From Apoderus coryli (Eukaryota > Arthropoda > Insecta > Coleoptera > Attelabidae): a stretch of DNA of 64,000 nucleotides. The notes beneath the pieces were generated by a model. That model did no database searches. It saw only the letters and a list, made by a program, of their open reading frames with translations, and was not told the DNA's origin. Both the position numbers and the translations under genes were made by a program. Location: positions 15,882,860-15,946,859 of the forward strand of contig OU452199.1 in NCBI GenBank assembly GCA_911728435.2, given 5' to 3'. Shown piece by piece: positions 1 to 11,289 of this stretch. Within the stretch, counting starts at the first letter, position 1. Every line of letters begins with the position of its first letter.

Positions 1-479
1 GAGCTATTTAGATTATTGGAAATTTTGTTTATTGTTAAAAAAAAACACATTTTATTACATATTTTAAAATCACGTGTATATGAAGTGCAAAGTTTGTGGA
101 TAATCAAAGTGGTCCTTGACACCATTTGGGTTGGACCGGCATCTTCTAGTCAATACATTAATATGAGAGGCTCTCTTTTTAGTTGTGCATACTGATACAT
201 GAATCAAATATCCCTACTAAAAATTATGTCTGCCTTTCGGGTGGCCGTTGTAGCTACACCGGATTGTCAAAATTAAGAAGTTATTCGAAAAATGGAATTA
301 ATCAGAGACATTTGTTTCAAGATGTCAATGGTAATAATGCCTTGTCGAAATGGTTTCTGCTTGCGGCAATGAAGCACATCAGTCGACATTTTCTCGTTTG
401 ATGGAAATTTCAAACGCGGATATTCGATGATTCAAGGTCCGGTTCACTAACAAAGCCATGAGCAACAGTTCCTGTGCAA
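1..479. other. No gene recognised
   Basis: AT-rich sequence with only short open stretches that match no family I recognise. The relic that begins near 480 may extend a little into the right part of this stretch. Confidence 0.5.
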
Positions 480-790
480 GATCCATTGCTAATTCGTATA
501 CGTATACAACAATTTGTTTGCCGGAAGTCATTGTTGAGCGTCGAAAAACTAACTCTCCAACGATGAATCAATCATTCTACACCAAGCAATACAAGTTATT
601 ACACAGCTTGAAAGACAATTGACTTTTTAAAACACAAGTGGAATTTTTGGACCATCCTTAACAAAGATTTCTTTATCTTCCCGAAAATTATGAACGGACC
701 GCGTGGACAAAGGTTTCAGAATACCAGAATAAGCAATTTTGACTGTATCAACGAACGAGTTGTTTAATTGCAGTAATAATATTCCAGGAG
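480..790 (+). pseudogene. Decayed mariner transposase fragment
   Basis: Relic of a mariner (Tc1/mariner superfamily, DD34D) transposase, the nuclear enzyme that cuts and pastes the element. The segment at about 529-545 encodes TTICLPEV, followed by an E-R-R-K-T-N stretch. This aligns with TTICLPVVFQEIRKTN in the better-preserved copy at 36665-37636. Further on, one frame reads DFFIFPK, then a G-P-R-G-Q-R-F segment, corresponding to the conserved block just after the third catalytic Asp. The intervening HHDNA and YSPDLAP motifs are gone or unreadable, and the frame changes several times. No terminal repeats were found. It is an old fragment, probably of the same family as the 36.5-kb element; the assignment rests on alignment by eye. 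Confidence 0.5.
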
Positions 791-2273
791 AATAACAATA
801 AAATCTTTCAAAGATATCCACTATTTTATTTCGGCACTATGCAAAACTCAAAATTTCTCACCATTTAATTATTAATTTTCAGCCATAGGACCTTTCCTAT
901 AATTTGTTGAATAAATAGTAAACAGCCCTCGTACAGTTGCTGTGAAAAATAAATGCGTTTTTTGATTCATATTCTTAAACTTATCCACTTGTACATTATT
1001 TAATATTAGTTTATGCCTTAAAGGAATAAATTATTTAATAAATACATATAACTTTGATAATCATATTCAACTGGTATTTCAAGTTCTTCCGGGCGACTTG
1101 ACAACGTTGAGGGTATCCGGCACACGTAAAATAACGTATACTAGAACACCGGAGAACATCTGTCCGTTTCGACCAATTGTGTTGGACTATATCAGTATAG
1201 TGGGTTAAAAGTTCTTTTTCTGATGGCTCTCTATTCACTACAGTTTTATGGATGTGTATTTTGAACTTGATTTTATTAAATATATATGTTTTTTTGTTAT
1301 TAAACAGAAGCGTGCCATGAACGAAACATTTAAAAATCATTGGCGTAGATACTAACAAATTTGAAGAGAATAATAATTTTTTAAATTATTTGTAGACACT
1401 TAAATATAGGGGTAAATATATTTATTCATTTGTCTATTTTATTAGAATGATATTAGGATCAGGTTAGTTATGTTTCATAAATGCGTGAAATTGGTGGAAG
1501 ATAAAAATAATTCCACAGATTGATTTTCACTGAAGGGATATTTGTACCTGCAGCTTATAAATTATACAGAGTGCATCATTTTTCACAAACATAATATATC
1601 CCTGGGAGCTTTGTTTCTGAGATACAGGGTGTCAAGGTTTCTGTATTGATTTAATTATTTACTTAAATTGTTTTTATTAATTTACAATTAACTAATAATT
1701 AATCTTATATTTCCTACTTTGTTCTTTGCATTTAAAAAAATAACATAAAATGTAGTTTCTACTTTTAATTCTAAATTTCAAAAGTCTCCTTTTTAAAAAT
1801 ACGAAATAACACTAGACCAAAAAGACAAAAAAGTTCGAACGGCTCAAATTCAGTACGAGCCTCAAAAATGTAGCACCCTGTAGGTTTTCAAAAATTGTCA
1901 ATAACCCCAGATCTTGAGTTTTTGATTGAATTGTAATCCAGCCAAAAACCTAAGTTAAGTCTTCTGCGACATTATTTCTGTCGTTAAGTTTTACCTTGTA
2001 GGTAATTAAAACCAAGTAATTAGCATTGTGTGTTTTCTCCTTCAACTTATCACAACAATGCAATGGTAACAACAATAACACATTGGCTGTCGCGGGCCGG
2101 ATTGATGGCACTGGCGGGCCGTAGTTGGAGAACTCTGGTCTATGGGCTACTGTCACCTGAATATGTGTTTTCTAAGTTCAGAGAACGTAATCTAATATAA
2201 TGGAGCGACTTGTCTTGTAAAAAATTCTTTGAATACGCTTCAACGGAGGAGGAAAAACACCTTTATTGGCGAA
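791..2273. other. No gene recognised; isolated mariner-end-like motifs
   Basis: AT-rich. At about 1624-1632 there is an ACAGGGTGTC motif of the kind that begins many Tc1/mariner ends, but I found no partner end. Open stretches on the minus strand at 1035-1358 and 1950-2156 match nothing I know. Confidence 0.4.
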
Positions 2274-2745
2274 TAAGGAGGAAAAACAATTTTTATCATG
2301 AATAAGATGTAAAAGAATGTGTTTGGCGACATCTAGTTTCTGTTGGTCATGTGAACAACATTACCCTATAACGACTGCGCACATAGATGCGCCGATACTT
2401 CCTTAACGGGACGCCTATATTGGGGCTTGGGGAAAGGGGCTTGTTTAACAAAACAAGACTTAATTTCACGAGTTTGTCTGTCATCGACTATACTTTCACC
2501 AGACGGTCGTTTCGTCGATCCACGACTCATCAGTGGTCATTGGGCAGTAGTTGACAGTCAAACTCTCTAAATTCTGTGGTATATACTCCACACGGTACAG
2601 AGATGTAAAAGAATGTGTTTGGCGACATCTAGTTTCTGTTGGTAGTATGCCGAGTGAACAACAATTCACTATAACGACTGCGCGCGAAGCCACTGACCCT
2701 ATCATTCACAATTAAACACAGTTGCGCAGATACTCTCTTAGCGGG
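2274..2745 (+). repeat. Duplicated block, two diverged direct copies
   Basis: Two direct copies start at about 2287 and 2601. Both carry the same run (TTTGGCGACATCTAGTTTC), then AACAACA..T..CTATAACGACTGCGC, then GCGCAGAT or GCGCCGAT, and a TTAACGGGAC or TTAGCGGGAC block. Copy 1 covers roughly 2287-2410 and copy 2 roughly 2601-2745. The GGCGACATCTAGT core also occurs in LINE-type 3' repeats elsewhere in the window (15.4 and 35.5 kb). A TTGACAGACAAACTC motif near 2765 is the inverse of GAGTTTGTCTGTC near 2470, so the block also has inverted parts. No coding function is seen. Confidence 0.55.
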
Positions 2746-3213
2746 ACTCCTATAACATAGTGGTTGACAGACAAACTCTCGTAATTAGGTCTTGTTTTGT
2801 TCTAATGGTGAATAAGGTTATGGCGAGGGTTTTTTGGTATGGTAAAATAATGTTATTCATTGAGTGCCTTCAGAGGAGTAAAATCATCACTGCGGTCAAT
2901 TCTACGCAAGGTGATTGCAACGTTTGAAAAACGAAGTGCATATATGACTTTATTTGTCGAAGAAAAAATCTTATTTCACCATGAGAACGTACGTACCCGT
3001 CGATACCTGGGTCGCTTCGATAGTAACAACGAATGGAATTTCGGATTGTTTTCTCATCCAGCATAAAAATATCTCGGAGGTAAAAGTTATCCATGCGTAT
3101 TTTAAGAAACTTGATGTATTATAAAAACTGTATGACTGCATTAGAACAGAAGTTTGAAAAATGTACTAGTCTTCATTGAGAAATATATTCGGAAAATTTT
3201 CATCATGGCATTG
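2746..3213. other. No gene recognised
   Basis: AT-rich spacer between the duplicated block and the mirror mariner. Two overlapping open stretches on opposite strands (about 2860-3094) match no family I know. Confidence 0.4.
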
Positions 3214-3215
3214 TA

Positions 3216-3914
3216 CGAGGCATGTTTTTTAAGTAAGTACCGTTTTGGAATTAAAAAAAAGACGTGCAAAGATATCGCAATAATTTTATTTTTACATGAA
3301 AGCCTGTACCTTAATCTACTTTTCTACATAATTTCCGTGAATATTGAGGCACTTGTCATAACGTGGCACCAGTTTTTGAATACCCTCATAAAATTCTGCC
3401 GCCTGACTTGTTTGTTCCAAAAATGTTGACGGATTTGCACAAAACCCAACGTTTAGGCAGTGCATTGACTTTCCTTGAGCGGTACCACAATGAAGGTGTA
3501 CATTTTTTAGACCAAATTGTTACTGGTGACGAAACATGAGTGGCCTACGTCACACCAGAATCGAAACAACAATCCATGGAATGGCGACATTCATCATCAC
3601 CCAAAAGAGTGAAGTTTAAGCAAACAATTTCTGTCCGGAAAATCATGTGCACAGTTTTTTGGGACAGAAAAGGAGTATTGCTAGTGGAGTTTCTGCCTCG
3701 TAATGAGACAATCAATGCAGCGTCAGGCGGCAGAATTTTATGAGGAGGGTATTCAAAAACTGGTGCCACGTTATGACAAGTGCCTCAATATTCACGGAAA
3801 TTATGTAGAAAAGTAGATTAAGGTACAGGCTTTCATGTAAAAATAAAATTATTGCAATATCTTTGCACGTCTTTTTTAATTCCAAAACGGTACTTACTTA
3901 AAAAACATGCCTCG
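3216..3914 (+). mobile_element. Rearranged mariner with two 3' ends (192-bp inverted repeats)
   Basis: A 699-bp element bounded by TA at 3214-3215 and 3915-3916, with ends beginning CGAGGCATGTTTTTTAAGTA. The inverted repeats are about 192 bp long (3216-3407 and 3722-3914) and nearly identical apart from a 3-base gap. The right repeat encodes the transposase C-terminus in its normal place. The left repeat is an inverted copy of that same C-terminal coding end, so the true 5' end has been replaced by a second 3' end. The middle keeps only a central piece of transposase. It is non-autonomous; the long inverted repeats were made by rearrangement, not inherited as an ancestral TIR. Confidence 0.8.
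3424..3816 (+). pseudogene. Mariner transposase, central and C-terminal fragments
   Basis: Encodes pieces of a DD34D mariner transposase of the mauritiana/cecropia kind. From about 3424 the frame reads LTDLHKTQRL and LDQIVTGDET. The Trp codon that should follow GDET is TGA at 3538-3540. Next come VTPESKQQSMEW, CTVFWDRKGVLLVEFLP and ETINA. The frame then jumps across a large deletion of the HDNA and YSPDLAP region straight into QAAEFYEEGIQ and ends NYVEK at a stop at 3814-3816. The first catalytic Asp (in GDET) is kept; the second and third are deleted. The N-terminal DNA-binding domain is missing, replaced by the inverted copy of the 3' end. It is clearly non-functional. Confidence 0.85.
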
Positions 3915-3916
3915 TA

Positions 3917-5172
3917 TATTTAATTATTATTATTTTTGCTTGTAGTATTTTAGTATACAAACAGAACGATGTCTTCAGTTTTAATTAGTGTTTGGAAACC
4001 CGGAAGTTAATACCTAATGATCAAATTGTCAGTTTCCTTAGTCAGAGAGCTAACTTGAAAGTCGCATGGTGCTGAACTCGATGACAAATCCGACAAATCA
4101 TTGTCAAGTGATACTGAAAAATGGACAGTTCGCCACTAATGAGGTGGATTTAATATTCATCATCATAGACCTGTAATTGAATGCGGTTCAGTTTTCCGTT
4201 AGTCTAGTTTTGAAAAGTTAAATTAGGAATAATATTTTCTCCTCGATTGGAGGAACGGACGCAGAAAACAAATCTGTGAAGTTTGTGGAACTTTTCGCAG
4301 ATGAATTTGGTCTTTATTTCATCCTCCCGGATCTTACGTACGTCGGTACGCGCCCTGACACGTCCAAATGGCGTACTTTAAACTTTTCAGACTTATTCTA
4401 GCCATTCAGTATCATTCCACGCCGTTCATTCTGAAACGCGAAACGCAAATGATTTGGCTTGGTGCCAGATTATTCGAGGTAGATCAAAATTTTAAGGCAG
4501 ATTCATTAGGGGGCTTATGAATATTCTTGCTCGTTAACATGATGGGAATAGGGGCAGATTCTAAATAGTATATACAATATCTAGAATGTAAGTTTGTATT
4601 GGTAATTGGAAAGAAAAACATCATCAATAAATTCTAGAGACAAAAAAACACTTAATTTGTTTATATATTCATGAGAAATTATTTTTGTGTGCCCAATATG
4701 GTTGTAATGTGTTTAAAATTGACGATGTTAAAGACAATGTTATTATTATTTCCATACAAAAAATATAATCCACCTACGTGATTTTCAATCGAATTTAAGT
4801 AGAAAAACTTTCTTTTGCCTAATAAGTAAAGAATAACTGAGATGTTTATAAATTTATTGCTATTTAATTTTGTTATTGCAGCAGATTTCATCATAGTTTA
4901 TAGGTATTATTTAAAAGATTGTTTTTTATGTTTACCCATAAGAATATCTTGGAATGGAGAATTTAAACATGGATGGGTGAGGCTTAGCGACGATCTAAGG
5001 GCAGAAAAACATTGATCCTGTTGGCGAACTTTGTATAAAGAATTGTGTATACAAAAACTAATTTCTCTTCATTTGTTACCGACGAAGATAATGTTATGTA
5101 TGATGTGTTAGTTAACACATCATGTATTAGTAAATAATTTAAACTTGGTTTAAATTTAAACATGAACTACTT
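3917..5172. other. No gene recognised
   Basis: AT-rich sequence with a slightly more GC-rich patch at 4230-4450. I see no convincing coding frame, inverted repeat or RNA gene. Confidence 0.4.
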
Positions 5173-5317
5173 TTATTGAAAATTATAGATATAACAATGG
5201 CATTTCATCACCTCGGCGAGAACTTCGGGCGACAGATTCTCGCACTCGTGTCGAATGTTGTCCTTGAGGGCTTCCAGAGTTTCGGGCTTGTTCACGTAAA
5301 CACGGCACTTCAAAAAA
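5173..5317 (-). pseudogene. Mariner-like (DD41D-type) transposase C-terminal fragment
   Basis: Read on the minus strand, this segment encodes KCRVYVNKPETLEALKDNI, then a run ending LSPEVLAEVMK, with a stop at 5173-5175. The pattern (K..VY..KPET...LK.NIR......PE.L..VM) is the C-terminal tail that follows the WG.LK block in the mariner-like family represented at 54153-55215. Catalytic motifs, N-terminus and inverted repeats are not present. Its upstream edge abuts a LINE-type 3' repeat at 5318, so the fragment was probably cut by that insertion or shares its junction with it. Confidence 0.55.
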
Positions 5318-5432
5318 TCGGGCGCATCTAGTGTTGACAATAGGATATGATGGCGTTGATGCTTCTCGTCCGGGCATATTGCTTGCTCCCATTAAATCGC
5401 CAAAAACATCTTGTTGTCTAAAATAAATGCCA
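5318..5432 (-). repeat. LINE 3'-end-type dispersed repeat, copy 1
   Basis: On the minus strand it reads ACAACAAGATG, TTTTGGCGAT, then CCTATTGTCAACACTAGATG and CGCCCGA. The same order of blocks occurs at 15304-15512 (minus) and 35525-35665 (plus), where it is followed by AGGCTTTATT, and at 15 kb by a trinucleotide tail as well. This copy lacks the last segment and tail. Confidence 0.6.
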
Positions 5433-6000
5433 GTCGTCTGTTTGGCTGTTGAAAAGTCACCAAAAAGATGGGTTCTTTGCAAAATCAAAGATTCGTTACT
5501 GCAAATTGGTAAACCGCCATTTGTTGGCCGGAAGTCATGACAGGGAATCATTCAAAAACATTTTTCATGAAGAATTGGGTGTACAAAACTAGTTTGTTAC
5601 CAAAACACTGTGGATCACTTGAAAGCAGGAAACCTTCTGTTTGTATGGTCCAATGTGAAGAAAGGCCAACTGGAAAATAAAAGAATTACTACTATACCGA
5701 TAGTTATACGTTGTTTGCGTTCGAAAACCCTTAATTACGAATAATCCTACACGACGACATTGCAAGTTCTCATATTTGATCATCCTCCATACAATGCTGT
5801 TTTCATCTTGCAATCCTAATATCTCCTATATACGTTAATTGAGTAAATAGTATGATGAAAACAATATGTGGGATGCTATAGACAAATATTGAGATAAACT
5901 CTTTGTAGGTCTGAACTACTCGTCGAAGACGGTACCATGGCTACCACTGCTTCAAGCGTCAAAACTTTGACTATGCAATTTATTTTTGACAGCATAAATA
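5433..6000. other. No gene recognised
   Basis: AT-rich spacer. Minus-strand open stretches at 5433-5551 and 5589-5813 match no known family. Confidence 0.4.
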
Positions 6001-6002
6001 TA

Positions 6003-6129
6003 CAGGGTGTTCGTAAAGTAACGGAACGGTCCATGATTTTCAAAATGGTTCATTTTTAAAAGAAAAGCCGAGACATGCCTGTTTTGCATACGTATTTGAT
6101 CCGAATCTGGTGCATGGACGGACACCCTG
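6003..6129. mobile_element. Small MITE with mariner-type ends
   Basis: A 127-bp stretch flanked by TA on both sides (6001-6002 and 6130-6131). The ends are CAGGGTGTTCGT on the left and GGACACCCTG on the right, a short imperfect inverted repeat of the widespread Tc1/mariner kind. There is no coding content. It lies just upstream of an old mariner relic, with no evidence that the two belong together. Confidence 0.5.
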
Positions 6130-6169
6130 TATATAAAAACAAGTCATTGAGGGCTAAGTCGATGGATGA

Positions 6170-6331
6170 CCAATGAAGTCAATGTTTTGGTGGTAATTTG
6201 GTTTTCTTATTTCCCTAAATACTTCTGTCAAACAAATTTCATGGCGGCGATATGTCCACTTTTTCCGAAAAAAGAGGCAACAATTTGCTCCAAAGTGCTT
6301 CGTGCGGGAATTTTTGTTAGGGTGTCTGGAA
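6170..6331 (-). pseudogene. Decayed mariner transposase fragment
   Basis: On the minus strand the sequence reads KHFGANCCLFFRKKWTYR, then CLTEVFREIRKPN, then QNIDFIGHP. These line up in order with SKQMVACFF, CLPVVFQEIRKTN and the IDLMSHP segment of the transposase at 36665-37636. It is therefore a remnant of the middle of a DD34D mariner transposase, between the first and second catalytic motifs and a little beyond, with the HHDNA block deleted. No ends were found. It is too short and too decayed to be expressed. Confidence 0.6.
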
Positions 6332-6334
6332 CGA

Positions 6335-9015
6335 CAAATAAAGACTGCAGATCCTATAGGGATGATTTCACGTAGATATAAGACATAAATGGAGGTCTCT
6401 GAAAGTGACAATGTTCTTTTTTTTTTAATTGTTCAAACTGCAGTTTATCTAGATGGATTAAACTTAGGTTTGCTACGCATCTGAGTTCAGAATTAATTTT
6501 TAAAAAAATAATCAAGAATAATAACGTTAGTATTAGCTAAGGGTAGCGCCATGCGTAGCAAAATGTGTCTGCTAGCTCACAAATGCAAAAAATAAAGTAT
6601 CAGCCGAAACTCAATCTGAGGGTGAAGGATCTCAAAAAAAAAAGTGTATCAAATTGGCTCTCAGTAGATATCTCAGAGCGCCACTGACGTAACAGCGCGG
6701 TCCAAAAGTCAGAAACCTACTGATATCCTGTATACCCTTCGTTAATAATTATCCAAAGAATTTATGCAGGAAAAAAAAAATTAACGCAAAAAACATGAGA
6801 TTTTTAAAATTAGATAATTAGGATTTAATAGTTAAATTTAAAATATTAACAAACCTTATTGTTGCGAATAAAGTTGTATTAAATAAATGTTACAGCTTGA
6901 AAACGTTATCGACCTGAAATTCAGCTGTAAATCTAAATTTATAAAATAAACAATTATAGAACCAAATATACATATTTGGCACACTCTGTATATATTACCT
7001 GTAAATTGGTACATTTATTTGTACATAAAACAATTTCTTAAATTCCTTTTTATTTCCTTTTGTTAATTTTCCAATAAGAACTCATATTTATTTTAGTTTA
7101 TCTAAATAGTTATGAATCGAAAAATCGAAGAGTTTGGGTTTTTACTATAAAATATTAATACGTTCAAATAATTTTGGTAAAAGAAATACACAAAATAGTC
7201 TCACTCGTAGATGATATCACTCAAACCTCAAGGCTGTAAAGGTTGTCCAAACAGGACTTCTTCTGCAGTTCACCCACAAATATTAGGGCAGCACTTCATC
7301 AATGTTCTAGCTAGGAACAAGGACGGTAAAAGAAGAGAAGAAAAAGAAACGAAAAGCCCAATAAATAACGAATAAAATCGAATTGGTATTATTACTTCAA
7401 ACTACTGAAAACTTGAACTTACTTTGATGTAGTGAAGGCTCAAAGTGTCTTCAATTTAGGCTGTGATGGCCTTTGTCAAAGAAGTTAGATTCCTATTAAA
7501 GGAAAAGGATATCAAAACTACCATTTGAACAAGAAATAAAAATGGTCGACTCACCGAACACGGTCTACTCAAATCCGGAAGAAAATCCGATGGTTCATCC
7601 CTTACTTGAACATTTCACAAACACTTCAAAAACAACAACAAACAGAACCATAAATAGGTGGTATTATACAATAAAATCCTAATCAACTATTAGTTAGGAA
7701 CAAATTCCGAATTTATATTTATACCACACAGACAGCAGCCATGAACAGAATAATAATAGTCGTCCTTCCTAATTAGCAAAAAGGGACAAGGAACGCGAAC
7801 TGACCAATGAGCAATTGTTTATAATGAATCACTTAAAAGCGCCAAATATTAATAAACTCTTCTAAATATTTTCATTAAAATATTCCTACAACATAGAAAA
7901 TCTGAAAAGTTAATCCGAAGTCATTGCCGGGAAAATATTTCATCAAATAGTAAGGGTATAATTGACCCATAAGTAAGAATGTTAATTATAATTAAATAAT
8001 CAAACAATAAATAATATCAATATGTTAATTTAAATTTTGCACCTGCGTACAAAAATACTTAAGTGCGTGAGAGACAGCAACCAATCTAGGTATTAACAAT
8101 TATTTAGACCTATGAATATGAGAGAGTAGCAGAATATATTTTATTATTTGTCAAAGAGAGAAAGGAGAAACGCATAAGAAAACCATTTTTGATTATAACA
8201 AATTTAGTTTTAGAAGAAATTAGGAATATACAGTGGACTTCAAAACAAATGATATGAATATTTTTAACTTAATCAAATGCAATATCTCGAAAATAATTGT
8301 TGAAATCATTAAACGCTCAATTTTAAACGTAACAGGTTTTATATATGAGCTTTTTAAATGCTCCGTGTTCTTGATGGACAAAAACGTTTGAGGCAGCTCT
8401 GTGAAATAAAAATGAAATGTTGTACGTAGAAACATAATAACCTATTTTCTTGTCAAAAACTATTGTTTTTGAGAATAGAACATTAAAATCTAATACTGCC
8501 CAGAATCATATAATTTCCATTATAGTTTGTGGAAAAGTTCAATTTACACAAATTTCACTAAAATCTCCCTCTCATCTACATCCTATTTGGCTCGCTGGAC
8601 AAGTCCCTAACAAATTATTAGGGTCAAAATGTCGTTCCGGTCGCCCCATCTGCTAATGAATACTATTTTAATATGTCTTCCCCATTGAGTTTCCTCGGTT
8701 TTACTATGTTTGTCCTTACGGTCCAGCGATATCCAACGTGCTCTCTGAGGTGCATAATATAATAATTGGCACTGCGCGCGCGTTTCAAAATTTGTTCCAG
8801 TTTAACAAGAAGTTTTGAGCTAGGTTGATCATTCAAGTTAGTTAAACTATGAAATCTTTTGGAAATATTTTACTTATTTCGCATTTCTAAAACACTATAC
8901 AGCATTATAGTAAGGATTTATAACCTAAAACTCCCAAGTTTATTTGCCGTTCCTATGTTTTTACGTTGTTATTTCATTTTAAGCAATTATTAATCAACTT
9001 CAACACATATAAATA
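6335..9015. other. Long stretch with no gene recognised
   Basis: About 2.7 kb of AT-rich DNA. The part from about 7200 to 7800 is less AT-rich and low in stops on neither strand, so it looks like decayed repeat of unknown type. There is a CG-alternating patch near 8773-8783. I see no transposase motif, exon with good splice sites, or tRNA. Confidence 0.4.
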
Positions 9016-9017
9016 TA

Positions 9018-10349
9018 TACGAGGTCTGTTCAAAAAGTACCCGGAATTCTAATTTTTCTAAAAAAATATTTATTTATTCGTCTACATCTATATGGTCCCC
9101 TTCAAAGTAATCCCCCCTAGATATAATACACTTATGCCAGCGTTTTTTCCAGTCTTCGAAACACCCTTGATAGTCACTTTTTGTAATGCTCTGTAGCACT
9201 CTCAGCGATTCTGCCTCTATCTCTTCAATCGATGAAAAACGCTGTCCTTTCATGGGTCTCTTCAACTTTGGGAACAGGAAAAAATTACACGGAGCGATAT
9301 CTGGTGAATAAGGAGGTTGGGGCATGATTAAAGTCTTGTTTTTAGCCAAAAAATCACGAATAAGCAACGATGAATGAGCAGGTGCGTTATCGTGGTGCAA
9401 AACCCATGAATTGTTTTTCCATAAATCGGGGCGTTTTTTTCGAATTGCTTCACGCAAACGTCGCATTACTTCAAGGTAATACTCCTTATTGACGGTTTGA
9501 CCTTTTGGCAAGAATTCTTTATGCACTATGCCATTATAATCGAAGAAAACAGTAAGCAAAACCTTGACATTTGATCGAACTTGACGTGCTTTTTTCACTC
9601 TTGGTGACGTTGAGTGCTTCCACGTGGACGATTGTGCTTTTGTTTCGACATCATAACCGTACACCCATGTTTCATCACCAGTTATGACCCTTTCAAGTAA
9701 ATTTGGATCGTCGTTGACGTCGTTTAACAGCTCCTGGGCGATGGTAATGCGTTTGTTTTTTTGATCAAAATTCAGCAGTTTTGGAACGAATTTTGCTGCC
9801 ACTCGTTTCATGCCCAAAACCTTTGAAAAAATATGATGGCATGAGCCAACTGATATGCCAACTTCATCAGCAACTTCTCTAATTGTGTTTCGGCGATCAT
9901 CCATAATCATTTTTTCCACTTTTCCCACATTTTCATCGATTATTGACGTGCTGGGTCGACCGGAGCGTTCGTCGTCTTCAACGTCTTCGCGGCCATCTTG
10001 GAAACGCTTATACCACTCGTAAACACTTGTTTTTTTCATAGCAGACTCACCGTAGGCTCTCTGTAACATTTCGCACACTTGGTTACACTTTCATTTTTCA
10101 CGCAAAATGTAATACAAATTCTTTGACTCTTCAATTCTTCCATTGTTTAAACTAACAAAAATCGCCGAGCTCAAAAAAACACGTCTACACCAGCCGCTAC
10201 AAGACAGAATGTAAACAATGAATACAGCTGAAAATTTCACCATACATTAGGGACATGTGTACCAACACAATAAAAACAAATTTTGATCACCCGACTCTCC
10301 AGACGCGCGCAATTCAAAAATTCCGGGAACTTTTTGAACAGACCTCGTA
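9018..10349 (-). mobile_element. Nearly full-length mariner element
   Basis: An element of about 1332 bp, with ends TACGAGGTCTGTTCAAAAAG (left) and its inverted match ending at 10349, about 28 bp with one or two mismatches. The left flank is TA; the right flank is TG where TA is expected, or the boundary is off by one or two bases. The size and ends are typical of full-length mariner. The single gene lies on the minus strand. It keeps almost the whole transposase, but two lesions (see gene entry) make it unable to move itself. Confidence 0.85.
9074..10143 (-). pseudogene. Mariner (DD34D) transposase, frameshifted and missing one catalytic residue
   Basis: A mariner transposase, about 355 codons from the ATG at 10141-10143, the usual family length. 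The N-terminal frame reads MEELKSQRICITFCVKN and runs to a K-C-A at about codon 23. A single missing base near 10072 then shifts the frame, and the rest continues from EMLQRAYGES. Two helix-turn-helix regions follow, covering about the first 120 residues, with RSGRPSTS as the linker. Catalytic residues: GDETW is present and HHDNAPAH is present. The third site, normally APCD or APSD exactly 34 residues later, reads APCN (AAT for GAT, near 9270). The family is well known as a nuclear cut-and-paste enzyme needing all three Asp residues, so this copy should be dead for two independent reasons. The rest of the frame is strikingly intact, which suggests fairly recent inactivation. Confidence 0.9.
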
Positions 10350-10351
10350 TG

Positions 10352-10672
10352 TATTATCTTATTTGGTGACTTTTATTGTTCACGCACTGATTCATAATGT
10401 AGGTGGTATTTATTATTTGTTAATTACTTTAAATAACTTTTATTCAAATTACATTTATTTATAATTACTCAAGTATAAAACATGGGAATGGTGTGCGATG
10501 TAATTTGGGATAATAGGAGCAAATACGTGTACTTTTCTATGTTAAAATTTGCATTTTATTAGTTATTTTTTATTTTATTAATATTATACTTATATTGTAT
10601 TAAAGACATGTGAAATTATCAATGCTCATCACTTTGGAATTGTATCTCATGTTACTGTAACGCGGCCGCATA
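10352..10672. other. No gene recognised
   Basis: AT-rich spacer between two transposon remains. Confidence 0.5.
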
Positions 10673-10674
10673 TA

Positions 10675-11176
10675 CAGGGTGTCCCAAAAAAAAATCCTCA
10701 CCTTTGGGGGTAAAATCTACGACCCAAAATAAGACGAAAATCAAAATTTCGAAAAATGTCTCCTTATGAAATTATGACCATTTTGCCTGCCCGTTATTCT
10801 CGAAATGTTTGAGAGACATTAAATCGACGATTTTCCAACCAATGGATCGATCGTGGTGCACCTATTTCTTGGCCTCCTAGGTCCCTGGATCTAAACCCTT
10901 TTGGCTTTTGGGTTATCTGGAAAATACGGTTTACCATGTCCTACTCAACAGTGGAGATGTTATTGTTCGCATTTATGGAGCTTTAGCACAAATTAGAAAC
11001 GAAGCAATAGACCGTGTAGAAAACCATTTTATTCGCGGTTTGTACGCATGCATTGAACAAAATGGTGAGGATTTCGAACATTTGCCTTTGTAAATTGAAA
11101 TGTTTTTGTTTTATTATGTGATTTTCGTCTTATTTTTGGTCGTAGATTCTACCCTCAATTTGGATTTGCATTAAAG
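10675..11176 (+). mobile_element. Internally deleted DD41D-type element
   Basis: The left end begins CAGGGTGTCCC after TA at 10673-10674. The left inner repeat (GGGTAAAATCTACGACC, then AATAAGACGAAAATC) recurs inverted at about 11126-11157. The right tip is eroded, so the right boundary (about 11176) is approximate. Between the repeats lies only the last third of a transposase gene. About 500 bp remain where a full element would be over 1.2 kb. Confidence 0.65.
10836..11094 (+). pseudogene. DD41D-type transposase C-terminal fragment
   Basis: One frame reads QWIDRGAPISWPPRSLDLNP, the stretch that leads up to the third catalytic Asp in DD41D transposases. The expected LDF reads FGF, so that Asp is lost. 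The frame then shifts, and the C-terminal tail follows in another frame: VIVRIYG, NEAIDRVENHF, CIEQNGEDFEHLPL, stop at 11092-11094. The tail pattern (CI..NG..FEHL) is the family's usual ending. The first and second catalytic motifs are missing because of the internal deletion. It is non-functional. Confidence 0.7.
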
Positions 11177-11289
11177 TAATTGAAAAGATTGCATTCATCT
11201 AAATTTTTGTTGGATTTATTTTCGGTAATTCATGATACTTATCATTTCGTCTTTCAAAGACATTTAAAATTTTTATTTTATTACGTCAG

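Noticed and set aside
1035..1358. 107-codon minus-strand open stretch
   Set aside because: Low complexity in places and no family match; judged chance.
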